NCBI GenBank assembly: GCA_910587295.1
Contig: CAJULP010000054.1
Span: forward strand, 1 to 64,000
Direction of reading: 5' to 3'
Origin: an uncultured Lachnospiraceae bacterium
Lineage (GTDB): Bacteria > Bacillota > Clostridia > Lachnospirales > Lachnospiraceae
Length of the DNA: 64,000 bases
The notes under the pieces were generated by a model. It made no database searches, was not told the origin of the DNA, and saw nothing but the letters and a program-made list of their open reading frames with translations. The position numbers and the translations under genes were made by a program. Each line of letters opens with the position of its first letter. Position 1 is the stretch's first letter. Positions 18,342 through 26,979 of this stretch are shown piece after piece.

Positions 18342-18794
18342 TCATCCTTCGAGAACATTGCGTATCTTCCCCATCACGGCCTGCGTGTCCTCCACGGTCC
18401 TTACTGCCATCATGATGGTATCGTCACCTGCAATGGAACCTACGATCTCTTTTAACTTCATTGCATCCAGCGCGGCCGCCACTGCCATGGCCATGCCGGA
18501 TACCGTTTTTATGACTAATATATTCTGCGCCATATCCATAGAGACGAACCCGTCTCTAAGCACGCGGATATATTTATCACCAAGGTAATGGTCATTATTT
18601 GACAGCACCGCATATTTCTGCCGTCCTGCCCCCATAGGGATCTTAGAAAGCTTCAGCTCCCTGATATCCCTTGAAACCGTGGCCTGCGTCACTACATAAC
18701 CGGCCTCTTTAAGCTTATCCGCCAATTCTTCCTGGGTTTCAATCTCATATTGCTCAACCAATTCTTTTATTTTCTGATGCCTGTCCTTTTTCAT
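18342..18794 (-). CDS. argR: Arginine repressor ArgR
   Basis: 150 residues, as expected for ArgR. An N-terminal winged helix (QEELADKLKEAGYVVTQATVSRDI) binds ARG boxes and the C-terminal domain (GSIAGDDTIMMAVRT) forms hexamers and binds arginine. It represses arginine biosynthesis and may activate catabolism. The start is the ATG 6 nt after GAGG; an in-frame start 11 codons earlier would lie inside a perfect palindrome and is not used. The palindrome directly upstream may control this gene's translation or a local transcription end. It lies between nadK and recN in the same operon. Confidence 0.95.
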   Translation of the reverse strand: MKKDRHQKIKELVEQYEIETQEELADKLKEAGYVVTQATVSRDIRELKLSKIPMGAGRQKYAVLSNNDHYLGDKYIRVLRDGFVSMDMAQNILVIKTVSGMAMAVAAALDAMKLKEIVGSIAGDDTIMMAVRTVEDTQAVMGKIRNVLEG

Positions 18795-18807
18795 TTTAAT
18801 CCTCAAA

Positions 18808-18830
18808 AGTTTGAAAGTCACTTTCAAACT
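18808..18830 (-). promoter_or_regulatory. Perfect inverted repeat between nadK and argR
   Basis: AGTTTGAAAG and CTTTCAAACT form a perfect 10-bp stem with a 3-nt loop; TTTTGAGG, which contains the argR ribosome binding site, follows at once. It could be a weak terminator, an RNA hairpin affecting argR translation, or a protein operator. Confidence 0.5.
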
Positions 18831-18836
18831 AATGCC

Positions 18837-19688
18837 CTAGTCACTCATTTTTTTATGTAAGATCTCCAAAAAACTCATCTGGCTCAATTTAATGATCCCA
18901 ACGGTTTTTTCTGACTTTTCAATCTCCAGCTTATCTCCGGTTACAAGAGAAATCTTATAATTTCCGTCAAAAATTGCTTCCACTTCCTGACCGCTCCCAT
19001 TCCTTCCCTCATCAATCTCAATCGTCACACGATCATTTGCCGAAAGAACAATGCTTCTGTTTTGCATGGAATGAGGGCAGATTGGAGAAATTAAGATAAG
19101 GCTTGCTTTGGGCTCAACGACAGGCCCTCCTGCCGAAAGGCTGTATCCGGTAGATCCCGTGGGCGTTGCCACGATCGCACCGTCCGCATGATACTTATGC
19201 AAAAGCTGCCCGTTGACATAGATATTAAAATGTATGATCTGAAGGGAACCCTTTCGGGTGATCACAATGTCGTTCAGCGCCCTTGCACTTCCCACGATGC
19301 CATCAGGCGAAAAACCTGTACCGTGAAGCATCATACGCTTTTCGACCTCGTATTCATCCGCCATCAGCCGGTCCAAAGCCGCTTCCGCTTCCGAAACATT
19401 TACCTCCGCCAAAAATCCCAGTGTTCCTAAATTGATCCCCAAAAAAGGAATATCTTTATCAACAAGATCCGCTGCCGCCTTTAACAGCGTTCCGTCGCCG
19501 CCTAACACAATGACACATTCCATCCTGCCATTAACTTTGGAAATATCAGTGTAACCTTCTTTCCCATGATCTCTGCCAGTATCCACAATACAGTTTTTCC
19601 CCTTTTTTATCAGATAATCCCTGATAAAATATGTCACTTTAAAATCAATATCTTTTGACGGGTTGGTCATCACATAAAAATTATCCAT
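18837..19688 (-). CDS. nadK: NAD kinase
   Basis: 283 residues with the family blocks GGDGTLLKAA, NLGTLGFLAEV, GARALNDIVI-like ARALNDIVITR and GSTGYSLSAGGP. The enzyme phosphorylates NAD to NADP with ATP or polyphosphate in the cytoplasm and supplies NADPH for biosynthesis, including the isoprenoid step encoded nearby. The ATG lies 2 nt after the tlyA stop codon, so translation is coupled. The position between tlyA and argR is the standard Firmicute order. Confidence 0.95.
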   Translation of the reverse strand: MDNFYVMTNPSKDIDFKVTYFIRDYLIKKGKNCIVDTGRDHGKEGYTDISKVNGRMECVIVLGGDGTLLKAAADLVDKDIPFLGINLGTLGFLAEVNVSEAEAALDRLMADEYEVEKRMMLHGTGFSPDGIVGSARALNDIVITRKGSLQIIHFNIYVNGQLLHKYHADGAIVATPTGSTGYSLSAGGPVVEPKASLILISPICPHSMQNRSIVLSANDRVTIEIDEGRNGSGQEVEAIFDGNYKISLVTGDKLEIEKSEKTVGIIKLSQMSFLEILHKKMSD

Positions 19689-19690
19689 TC

Positions 19691-20530
19691 TTATTCCCCC
19701 GCATACTGCCGGTTTTGCTGCATCTTCTCATTGGAAAGTTCTTCATGGGCCATCTTCACGGTCAAAGAGATCAGCGTCTTTACCGCTTCAGCGCCCGAGC
19801 CCTTTCGGATGTGCATCAAATACTCAATGTTTCCCTCCGGCCCTTTAATTGGAGAAAAATCAAGGTTCAAAACGTCAAAGCCATTTTCGGCGGCAAAACA
19901 GACGATCTCCCCGATCACTTCCTCATGGATCTTAGGATCCCTGACCACTCCCTTTTTCCCAACCTTATCCCGGCCGGCTTCAAACTGGGGCTTGATCAGG
20001 CACACCATTTCCCCGTCATCCGTAAGCATCGCCCTTGCAGGCGGCAAGATCTTGGTAAGTGAAATAAATGATACGTCCACCGACGCAAAATCCGGCCGAT
20101 CCGGAATATCTCCCGGCACCATATAACGAAAATTGGTCTTTTCCATGCATACAACTCTTTGGTCATTGCGAAGCTTCCAGTCAAGCTGGCCATGTCCAAC
20201 ATCTATCGCATATACTTTATCTGCCTTATTTTGGAGCATACAATCCGTGAAACCTCCGGTTGACGCACCAATATCCATGCAGACTTTTCCAGCCAGATCC
20301 AAAGCAAAGGCTGACAGCGCTTTTTCCAGCTTAAGCCCTCCCCTGCTGACGTATTTTAATGTGCTCCCCTTTACTTCTATCTGAATCCTGGCCGGGTCAA
20401 AAACAGTTCCGGCCTTATCCTCTCTTTGGCCGTTAACAAATACATTCCCGGACATAATGACTGCCTTCGCCTTTTCCCGTGAGGATGCATACCCCTCCCT
20501 GACAAGCAGTACGTCCAACCGTTCCTTCAT
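19691..20530 (-). CDS. tlyA: TlyA rRNA 2'-O-methyltransferase
   Basis: 279 residues with an N-terminal S4 RNA-binding domain (ERLDVLLVREGYASSREKA) and an FtsJ/RrmJ-like methyltransferase domain with the SAM motif MDIGASTGGFTDCML and CLIKPQFEAGR. TlyA enzymes methylate ribose in 16S and/or 23S rRNA and set sensitivity to capreomycin-type drugs; the old name haemolysin A is misleading. The start ATG overlaps the dxs stop codon by 4 nt, indicating coupling in the operon. Confidence 0.93.
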   Translation of the reverse strand: MKERLDVLLVREGYASSREKAKAVIMSGNVFVNGQREDKAGTVFDPARIQIEVKGSTLKYVSRGGLKLEKALSAFALDLAGKVCMDIGASTGGFTDCMLQNKADKVYAIDVGHGQLDWKLRNDQRVVCMEKTNFRYMVPGDIPDRPDFASVDVSFISLTKILPPARAMLTDDGEMVCLIKPQFEAGRDKVGKKGVVRDPKIHEEVIGEIVCFAAENGFDVLNLDFSPIKGPEGNIEYLMHIRKGSGAEAVKTLISLTVKMAHEELSNEKMQQNRQYAGE

Positions 20531-22392
20531 CTTAAGCCCTTCATTTCCTCTATGATGCGGCCGGCAATGCCTTCCGCATCTATCCCAATCTCCTTTTGGA
20601 GAAGTTCCACATTCCCGTGTTCCACATACTCATCCGGTATGGCAATCTGCACCAGGCTTGTCTTAAGTTTTAGCCCGTCTAACACCTGCCGCACCTTTTC
20701 CCCATATCCGCCGCTTAAAACATTTTCTTCCATAGAAACTAAAAGCTTATGGTTTTCCGCCGCCCATTTAACGGCATGATCGTCTATGGGCTTTGCAAAC
20801 CTGGCATTGATCAGGCTGCACTTATATCCTGACTCATGCAAAAGTTCTCTGACCCGCTCTGCGGTCTTCACCATACTGCCTAATGCCAGCAGACAGATCT
20901 CTCCTTCTGCATAGATCAGCTCCGCCTTCCCCATTTCCACTGGGGCACGGTATTCCTTCAGCCCTGAATAAGCCTCCCCTCTTGGATAGCGCACCGCAAT
21001 CGGCACTTCATTCGTCAGGGCAAACTTCATCATATCGGAAAGTTCCCATTTATTTTTAGGCGCCATGATATGCATCCCCGGTATGGAGGATAAGTAGGAC
21101 AAGTCAAAAATCCCCTGATGGGTTTCCCCGTCACTGCCCACAAGCCCTGCCCTGTCAATGGCAAACACAACCGGCAGATTCTGGATACAAACATCATGGA
21201 GAATCTGGTCATAGGCTCTTTGCAAAAAAGAAGAATAAATTGCAACAACAGGGCGTAAGCCCCCTGCCGCAAGCCCTGCCGCAAAAGTGACCGCATGCTC
21301 TTCCGCGATCCCCACATCAAAAAAACGTTCCGGATACATGTTTCGAAACCGTTTTAACCCGGTTCCGTCCGGCATGGCCGCCGTAATCGCCACTACCTTT
21401 TCATCCCTTGCCCCAAGTTTCGTCATAACCGTAGAAAAAACATCCGTGTAATTCGCCGTAGTCCTTGGTTTGGTGGGAAGACCGGTTTCCACGTCAAACG
21501 GGTCTGCACCATGGAATCTGGCAGGATGCCGCTCTGCAGGCAAAAAGCCTTTTCCCTTCTGGGTGATCACATGCACCATCACCGCTTTTCGTATCCTGCT
21601 TGCCTCCTGCAGCACGTGAAGCATCTCCGAAATATTATGCCCGTCTACCGGCCCTAAATAAGTCACGCCCATATCTTCAAAAAGCATCCCCGGAACCACC
21701 AGGTGTTTAAAACTGCTTTTCGCCTTCCGGATACTTTCCACAACTTTTTCCCCCTTAGGGATCTCTTTTAAGGTATTATAAACGCCTTCTTTGATATCCA
21801 GATAAGCGTTGGCCGTCCGCACATTATTTAAATATTTGGAAACCCCTCCCACGTTCTCGGAAATGGACATATTATTATCGTTCAGTACGATAATGTAGTT
21901 TGTTTCCAGCTTGGCTGCGTTATTAAGGGCTTCATAAGCCATTCCGCCTGTTAAGGCCCCGTCTCCGATCACGGATACAACCGTGTTATTCCCCCCCTGC
22001 AGATCCCTTGCCTTCACAAGGCCCAGCCCTGCCGAAATGGAAGTAGAACTATGCCCCGTGTCAAAACAGTCGCAATCACTTTCCTTACGCTTGGGAAAAC
22101 CACTCATACCGCCAAACTTCCGCAATGTCTCAAACCCGTCTCTTCTTCCCGTCAACAGCTTATGGGTGTAGGACTGGTGCCCCACATCCCAGATCAATTT
22201 ATCTTCGGGCAGGTTTAAAAACAAATGAAGTGCCATAGTAAGCTCCACCGCTCCCAGATTAGAGCCTAAATGTCCACCTGTTCTGGAAATCTTGTCAATA
22301 AGAAATTCTCTTATCTCCTTCGCAAGATCCTGATAATCCGCAGGTTCGATATTCTTAATATCCCCAACACCTTTAATTGAATCAAGCAACAT
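20527..22392 (-). CDS. dxs: 1-deoxy-D-xylulose-5-phosphate synthase
   Basis: 621 residues, full length. The thiamine diphosphate domain carries GHQSYTHKLLTGR, GDGALTGGMAYEALNNA and NDNNMSIS; the transketolase pyrimidine domain carries AEEHAVTFAAGLA and DRAGLVGSDG. It condenses pyruvate and glyceraldehyde 3-phosphate as the first step of the MEP isoprenoid pathway, feeding the prenyl transferase encoded just upstream. It lies about 40 nt after ispA in the operon. Confidence 0.97.
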   Translation of the reverse strand: MLLDSIKGVGDIKNIEPADYQDLAKEIREFLIDKISRTGGHLGSNLGAVELTMALHLFLNLPEDKLIWDVGHQSYTHKLLTGRRDGFETLRKFGGMSGFPKRKESDCDCFDTGHSSTSISAGLGLVKARDLQGGNNTVVSVIGDGALTGGMAYEALNNAAKLETNYIIVLNDNNMSISENVGGVSKYLNNVRTANAYLDIKEGVYNTLKEIPKGEKVVESIRKAKSSFKHLVVPGMLFEDMGVTYLGPVDGHNISEMLHVLQEASRIRKAVMVHVITQKGKGFLPAERHPARFHGADPFDVETGLPTKPRTTANYTDVFSTVMTKLGARDEKVVAITAAMPDGTGLKRFRNMYPERFFDVGIAEEHAVTFAAGLAAGGLRPVVAIYSSFLQRAYDQILHDVCIQNLPVVFAIDRAGLVGSDGETHQGIFDLSYLSSIPGMHIMAPKNKWELSDMMKFALTNEVPIAVRYPRGEAYSGLKEYRAPVEMGKAELIYAEGEICLLALGSMVKTAERVRELLHESGYKCSLINARFAKPIDDHAVKWAAENHKLLVSMEENVLSGGYGEKVRQVLDGLKLKTSLVQIAIPDEYVEHGNVELLQKEIGIDAEGIAGRIIEEMKGLR

Positions 22393-22432
22393 ATTCTTAC
22401 CTTCTTTTCTTCTGTCCGCAATCAGGCAGCCA

Positions 22433-23332
22433 CTATTTTTCCCTGCCAGCCAACGATCTGACCAGTTCCTCTAAAAATGGATTTTTCCTGTCAAAAGACC
22501 CTAAAATCTCCAACGCTTCCTCTGACAGTCTCAAAACCTCTTCTCTGGATTTTTCTAAGCCGTGCATGGATACGTAAGTCAACTTGTTATTTTTTTCATC
22601 GCTTCCCACAGGCTTTCCTAAAATCTCCGTACTGCTTGTCACATCCAGAATATCATCCTGTATCTGGAAAGCGATTCCGATATCATAAGCTGCCTGCTCC
22701 ATCCTGCCTACTTCGTCTTCGTCTGCGCCTGCAAGCACTGCCCCGATCATAAATGCCGCCTGAAGCAGGGCTGCTGTTTTATTTTCATGGATGAAAGTAA
22801 GCATTTCTCTGGACACATCTAAAGCAGTCTCCGCTTCTAAGTCCCCACACTGCCCTCCGATCATGCCATAAATGCCCGCTTTCTTTCCTAAGATCCTGAT
22901 AGCACCGGCAATACGCCGAAGCTCGTTTTCATCTTCTGTCAGAGAAAATGCACCTGCCGCCGTCTCAAAAGCCAGATTTAAAAGCCCATCCCCTGAAAGG
23001 ACTGCCATGCCTTCCCCATATACCTTCCAGGTGGTAAGCCTGCCTCTGCGGTACTCGTCATTATCCATCGCCGGAAGGTCATCATGGATCAGCGAATAAT
23101 TATGGATCATCTCCAAAGCCGCCATAAAAGGTTCTATATAAGCCCCCTTTCCCCCAAACAGCAAAAAGCTCTCTTCCATCAAAATAGGACGCAGACGTTT
23201 TCCGCCGGCTGACACGCTGTAGTTCATGGCTTCCAGCAGTTTTTTTTGAAATCCCGTCTCTTCCGGCATATACTTAAACAGCACCCTCTCCGCACGGTCC
23301 GTTTTACTTTTCAGTACTTCCTCAAAATTCAT
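22433..23332 (-). CDS. ispA: Geranyl/farnesyl diphosphate synthase (polyprenyl synthetase)
   Basis: About 299 residues. The first Asp-rich motif HDDLPAMDND and the second QIQDDILDVT bind Mg-diphosphate; GGKRLRPIL binds isopentenyl diphosphate. It makes C15 farnesyl diphosphate, precursor for undecaprenyl carriers and quinone tails. The chosen start (ATG-AAT) has GGAG 6 nt upstream; two ATGs six and four codons earlier lack a site. It overlaps the end of xseB by about 10 nt, which is common in this cluster. Confidence 0.95.
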   Translation of the reverse strand: MNFEEVLKSKTDRAERVLFKYMPEETGFQKKLLEAMNYSVSAGGKRLRPILMEESFLLFGGKGAYIEPFMAALEMIHNYSLIHDDLPAMDNDEYRRGRLTTWKVYGEGMAVLSGDGLLNLAFETAAGAFSLTEDENELRRIAGAIRILGKKAGIYGMIGGQCGDLEAETALDVSREMLTFIHENKTAALLQAAFMIGAVLAGADEDEVGRMEQAAYDIGIAFQIQDDILDVTSSTEILGKPVGSDEKNNKLTYVSMHGLEKSREEVLRLSEEALEILGSFDRKNPFLEELVRSLAGREK

Positions 23333-23534
23333 CCCATTCTCCATTTTCATTTAATACAAGAACCTGCTTTTCCACCTGATCAATTGCCTGATTACACCTT
23401 TTTAACAGTTCCATTCCTGCCCGGTAAGTCTGAAAAGACTGTTCCAAAGATATATCTTCCTGCTCCAGATCACCTACGATCTCTTCTAATTTCGCAAAAG
23501 CTTCCTCCAGGTTCAATTTTTCTTCTTCCTGCAT
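23322..23534 (-). CDS. xseB: Exodeoxyribonuclease VII small subunit
   Basis: 70 residues with the XseB signature NLEEAFAKLEEIVGDLE and SFQTYRAGMELLKRC; two helices form a coiled coil that binds the large subunit. Several copies join one XseA to make exonuclease VII, which degrades single-stranded DNA in both directions. The ATG sits 7 nt after AAGGAG; an ATG six codons earlier is upstream of that site. It follows xseA and overlaps ispA. Confidence 0.94.
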   Translation of the reverse strand: MQEEEKLNLEEAFAKLEEIVGDLEQEDISLEQSFQTYRAGMELLKRCNQAIDQVEKQVLVLNENGEWDEF

Positions 23535-23538
23535 ATGA

Positions 23539-24756
23539 TTACTCCTTCGCATGCCAATCTATGGCTTCCTTATCCGTAACTTTCCCATGGATGACTCCAT
23601 TTTTCACATAAATATGCACCAGGTCACCTATAGAGACATTGCCCACATCTGATAGCGTCCTATCCCTGCCATCCGCCACATAGGAATATCCCTGGTTTAA
23701 TTTATTAAGCGGAGAAAGTCCTTTTAATCTTTCAATATAAATCGCAAGCTGATGCCTGCTTTTCGTCATCCGGTTTTTTATTGCCGCCGAAAGCCTGTCT
23801 TCCAGCCCGATCAGTTCGCTTCGCCGTTCCCTTATTTTTCCCACAGGACTGTTTTTTTGCAATTCCGCTTCTAGTGTTTTAAGCGCTGCCCGCTCTAACC
23901 GAAGTTTTCCCTGCATCTGGCGGTACAAAGAAGCTTTTGCCGCTGCCATATTTGCAAATACAAGGGAAACATCATACACCGCAAGCTCCGCTGCCGCTGA
24001 CGGTGTAGGAGCCCGTAAATCCGCCACAAAATCAATGATCGTCGTGTCTGTCTCATGTCCCACCGCAGAAATAATCGGAATACTGCAGTCAAAAACCGCC
24101 TGTGCCACGATTTCTTCATTAAATGCCCACAAATCTTCTATGGAACCGCCTCCCCGTCCAACGATCATCACATCGACCTGCTCTTTTTCCAGAGCCCTGA
24201 TCCCGTTGACGATGCTAAGAGCAGCACCGTCTCCCTGGACAGTTGCCGGATACAAGAGGATCTGCACATAGGGGTTTCTTCTGGACGCAATATTGATAAT
24301 GTCACGGACAGCCGCACCGGTACTTGCCGTAACAACGCCAAGCCTTTTGATGTAGGATGGGATAGGCTGCTTATATTCAGGCGCAAACATCCCCAGCTCC
24401 GCCAACTCCCTCTTTAACCGCTCAAAACGTTCATAAAGGGAACCTTCTCCGTCAGACTTAATGGCCTTTGCATACATTTGATATTTGCCATCCCGCTCAT
24501 ATACATCAATGGCGCCGCGAACGATCACCTGCATACCATCTGCCATCTTAAAAGCCAGACCAGTCCGGTTTCCCGCAAACATGACGCAGGCAATGGTTCC
24601 CTTTCCATCCTTCAACGTAAAATAAATATGTCCGGAGGAATGATACTTACAATTGCTGACCTCTCCTTTTATGGAAAGATCCTGTAATAAAAAATCCTGA
24701 ACGAACATATTTTTAATATATGAATTGATCTGCCCGACTGTATAAACGTTCTGCAT
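23539..24756 (-). CDS. xseA: Exodeoxyribonuclease VII large subunit
   Basis: 405 residues. The N-terminal OB fold (VYTVGQINSYIKNMF, IKGEVSNCKYHSSGHIYFTLKD) binds single-stranded DNA; the catalytic domain contains VVTASTGAAVRDI, GRGGGSIEDLWAFNEE and SAVGHETDTTIIDFVAD. It forms exonuclease VII with XseB, acting in repair and recombination. Start at the ATG 6 nt behind GAGGG. It lies between nusB and xseB. Confidence 0.96.
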   Translation of the reverse strand: MQNVYTVGQINSYIKNMFVQDFLLQDLSIKGEVSNCKYHSSGHIYFTLKDGKGTIACVMFAGNRTGLAFKMADGMQVIVRGAIDVYERDGKYQMYAKAIKSDGEGSLYERFERLKRELAELGMFAPEYKQPIPSYIKRLGVVTASTGAAVRDIINIASRRNPYVQILLYPATVQGDGAALSIVNGIRALEKEQVDVMIVGRGGGSIEDLWAFNEEIVAQAVFDCSIPIISAVGHETDTTIIDFVADLRAPTPSAAAELAVYDVSLVFANMAAAKASLYRQMQGKLRLERAALKTLEAELQKNSPVGKIRERRSELIGLEDRLSAAIKNRMTKSRHQLAIYIERLKGLSPLNKLNQGYSYVADGRDRTLSDVGNVSIGDLVHIYVKNGVIHGKVTDKEAIDWHAKE

Positions 24757-24773
24757 AACCATCCCTCGTAAAA

Positions 24774-25175
24774 CTAGCCTGTAAATTTAGCAAGGACCCC
24801 ATTAATAAACGCAGGTGAAGAATCCTGACCAAATTTCTTTGCCAGTTCCACCGCCTCATTAATGGCAACGCCCGTAGGGATCTCTTCATCATATTTTATT
24901 TCAAAGACGGCAAGGCGTAAAATGGTCAGGTCAACCTTCCCCATCCGGTTCGTTGACCATCCCTTCGCCTTTTCATTCAGCATAGCGTCAATCTCATCTA
25001 ATCTCTCCACGATCCTGCGGAACTTGCCCTTAACCTGGTCACTGTATTCTTCCTCTGCCTGATTTTCTTCATCTTCAAAGAAAAAGACTTCCTGCTGCGC
25101 AAGTTCTTCCTTCTGATTAAACTCCACGCGGAACAAAAGCTTGAAAATCAGTTCACGCAATTCTCTTCTGCTCAT
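24774..25175 (-). CDS. nusB: Transcription antitermination factor NusB
   Basis: 133 residues, all-helical NusB fold: [20 protein letters not shown] at the N-terminus and [19 protein letters not shown] at the C-terminus. With NusE (S10) it binds boxA RNA and supports full-length transcription of rRNA operons. The ATG with GGTGG 6 nt upstream is preferred over one two codons earlier. It follows yqhY by about 15 nt, the common order in Firmicutes. Confidence 0.94.
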   Translation of the reverse strand: MSRRELRELIFKLLFRVEFNQKEELAQQEVFFFEDEENQAEEEYSDQVKGKFRRIVERLDEIDAMLNEKAKGWSTNRMGKVDLTILRLAVFEIKYDEEIPTGVAINEAVELAKKFGQDSSPAFINGVLAKFTG

Positions 25176-25190
25176 GTGCATCCACCCGTA

Positions 25191-25577
25191 TTACTTTTCT
25201 TTCACCATGCTGACGCTGGCAATCCGCACATCCACATCCGTCACTTCAAGTCCGGTCATATTCTCAATTGCCGTTTTTACTTTTCCTTGTACCGCCTGTG
25301 AGACAACCGGGATATTATGCCCATATTCAATGATCAAGGCTAATTCCGCCTTCACTTTCTTTCCGATCACTTCTACCTTAACGCCTTTTGCAAGGTTCTT
25401 TACCCCTACTTTATTCAGCAGTTCATTGCTGATATTGCCTGCCATGGCTGCCACGCCATCCACCTCTGTTGCCGCAAGGCCGGCGATCATGGCTACTACC
25501 TCATCCGCAATCTTTACCGTTCCAAGATCCTCGTCCTCCTGCAATACATAGGTGTTCTGTTCATAAGTTTTTTCCAT
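25191..25577 (-). CDS. yqhY: Asp23/Gls24 family protein (YqhY-like)
   Basis: 128 residues of the Asp23/Gls24 family, with GTVKIADEVVAMIAGLAATEVDGVAAM and VKAELALIIEYGHNIP split over the conserved core. In B. subtilis the homologue beside nusB (YqhY) is tied to control of acetyl-CoA carboxylase activity; the acc genes themselves are absent here. The start is the ATG behind AGAAAGGAACG. It is the first gene of the operon that runs to recN, with an extended -10 promoter upstream. Confidence 0.9.
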   Translation of the reverse strand: MEKTYEQNTYVLQEDEDLGTVKIADEVVAMIAGLAATEVDGVAAMAGNISNELLNKVGVKNLAKGVKVEVIGKKVKAELALIIEYGHNIPVVSQAVQGKVKTAIENMTGLEVTDVDVRIASVSMVKEK

Positions 25578-25623
25578 GATAACGTTCCTTTCTTTCCTTT
25601 TATAGCAAGCTTCATTATAAGTA

Positions 25624-25652
25624 ATCATACCAAAAATTAATTGTTTTGCATA
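25624..25652 (-). promoter_or_regulatory. Promoter of the yqhY-nusB-xse-recN operon
   Basis: TGG-TATGAT extended -10 on the minus strand with a weak -35 (TATGCA) at 17 nt. It lies about 50 nt ahead of yqhY and after the transglutaminase gene. Confidence 0.5.
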
Positions 25653-25683
25653 GCCCTATTCTGATGACCGGATTTCCCGCCAT

Positions 25684-26979
25684 CTACAGCCAAAAACTCA
25701 AACTGAGCTGTTCCGCGTTCTCCGCATAAGACACCGTTCCTTCCTGCGTATTCAGATAAAGGAAGATTCCCTGCTCCTCAATCAAATGTCCGATCATCTG
25801 CCGGTAAATATCTTCATTGGCGCTTTTCAGTGTCACATAACCGCTTCCCTTTTCGTAGGCAGACAAAAAAACCTGTTCTAAACTCCCTCTGTCAACTTCT
25901 GTAAAATACAGCCCTTCTCTGACATAATAATTATCCTCCATGGAACTGCATACCGGGATATCCACAATTGCGTCAATTGTATGAGTTTTTTCAAGCTGTG
26001 CCGTGGTCACACACAGATAGTCATAGTTGATGGGAGGAATACTCCCATCGGACTGCTCGCTGCTGCCCTCCACCATCTGGTAAGAGGCGTCTCCCCAAGT
26101 GGTATCCACATAATAATAGTTTCCGTCAAGGCAGACCATATTCCATGCATGTCCTTCTCCGCCGGTAACCCTTCCCATGATAAGCGTTGCGTCAATCCCA
26201 ATTTTACGAAGCAGGTATTCCGTTGCCTTGGCATACCCCTGGCAGACACTTCTTCGGTGGATAAAAACAGAGCATATATTCTGGTTATCCGGTGCCCCGG
26301 CATCATATTCTGTATGGTCAATGATATATTCATAAATGTATTTCATCTTCCCATAAGCGTCTAAGGAAGCATCCATCCCGCTGATACATTCCGTAACATA
26401 AGCATTGATCTGCTCCTGCCTGTCTGCCGCTTCCTCACTGGTCATGGTATAAGTTCCTGAGAATGTGATCTTTTTTACCACATCCCCCAGGGTATAGCGG
26501 GTAAACGTATAACCTTCCACATAGAAAATCTCAGGATGGTCATTCAACACACACTGGAAGGCTTTTTCAATCTGATCCGTATCCACACAGCTTAATGCGG
26601 TATTCTCACCAAACTGTGTAAGAATATACAGGATCTCCACATAAGTAACCTGCTCCTTTTCGCTAAGCCTTTCATAATGGAACAGGCCTTTTTGCTGTTC
26701 TTTTAAAAATGTGACTTCTTCCGGCAGAACCCCCGGAATCTGATCCACTTCCTCGCTGCCTGTCTCTTCAGACGGTTCTATCGGCTCTATCAGCAAAGGC
26801 GGATCTTTTTCCGGTACGTTTACCTCCGGCACGGCTTCCGGCGAAGGCTCGCCTATATTCAGTTGAGTTTCTTCTTCCTGCTCATTTGGCATTGGAATCC
26901 TGTCACCGGAAAATCCTGTACACCCGGAAAGCAGGACCGCCAAAACACCTATTAACAGTATCTCTCGTTTCATCTTCAT
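25684..26979 (-). CDS. Transglutaminase-like lipoprotein
   Basis: 431 residues with a lipoprotein signal (VLAVLLSGC, Cys20), an acidic Pro-rich linker (about 30-85) and a transglutaminase-like core whose triad is visible: Cys246 in RRSVCQGYA, His277 in GEGHAWN and Asp292 in VDTTWGD. It should be tethered outside the membrane and act on cell-wall or surface peptides as a protease, amidase or crosslinking enzyme; the substrate is unknown. The ATG directly follows the prfC stop, so the two are coupled. Together they separate the spoIIIA operon from yqhY, where accB/accC stand in many relatives. Confidence 0.85.
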   Translation of the reverse strand: MKMKREILLIGVLAVLLSGCTGFSGDRIPMPNEQEEETQLNIGEPSPEAVPEVNVPEKDPPLLIEPIEPSEETGSEEVDQIPGVLPEEVTFLKEQQKGLFHYERLSEKEQVTYVEILYILTQFGENTALSCVDTDQIEKAFQCVLNDHPEIFYVEGYTFTRYTLGDVVKKITFSGTYTMTSEEAADRQEQINAYVTECISGMDASLDAYGKMKYIYEYIIDHTEYDAGAPDNQNICSVFIHRRSVCQGYAKATEYLLRKIGIDATLIMGRVTGGEGHAWNMVCLDGNYYYVDTTWGDASYQMVEGSSEQSDGSIPPINYDYLCVTTAQLEKTHTIDAIVDIPVCSSMEDNYYVREGLYFTEVDRGSLEQVFLSAYEKGSGYVTLKSANEDIYRQMIGHLIEEQGIFLYLNTQEGTVSYAENAEQLSLSFWL

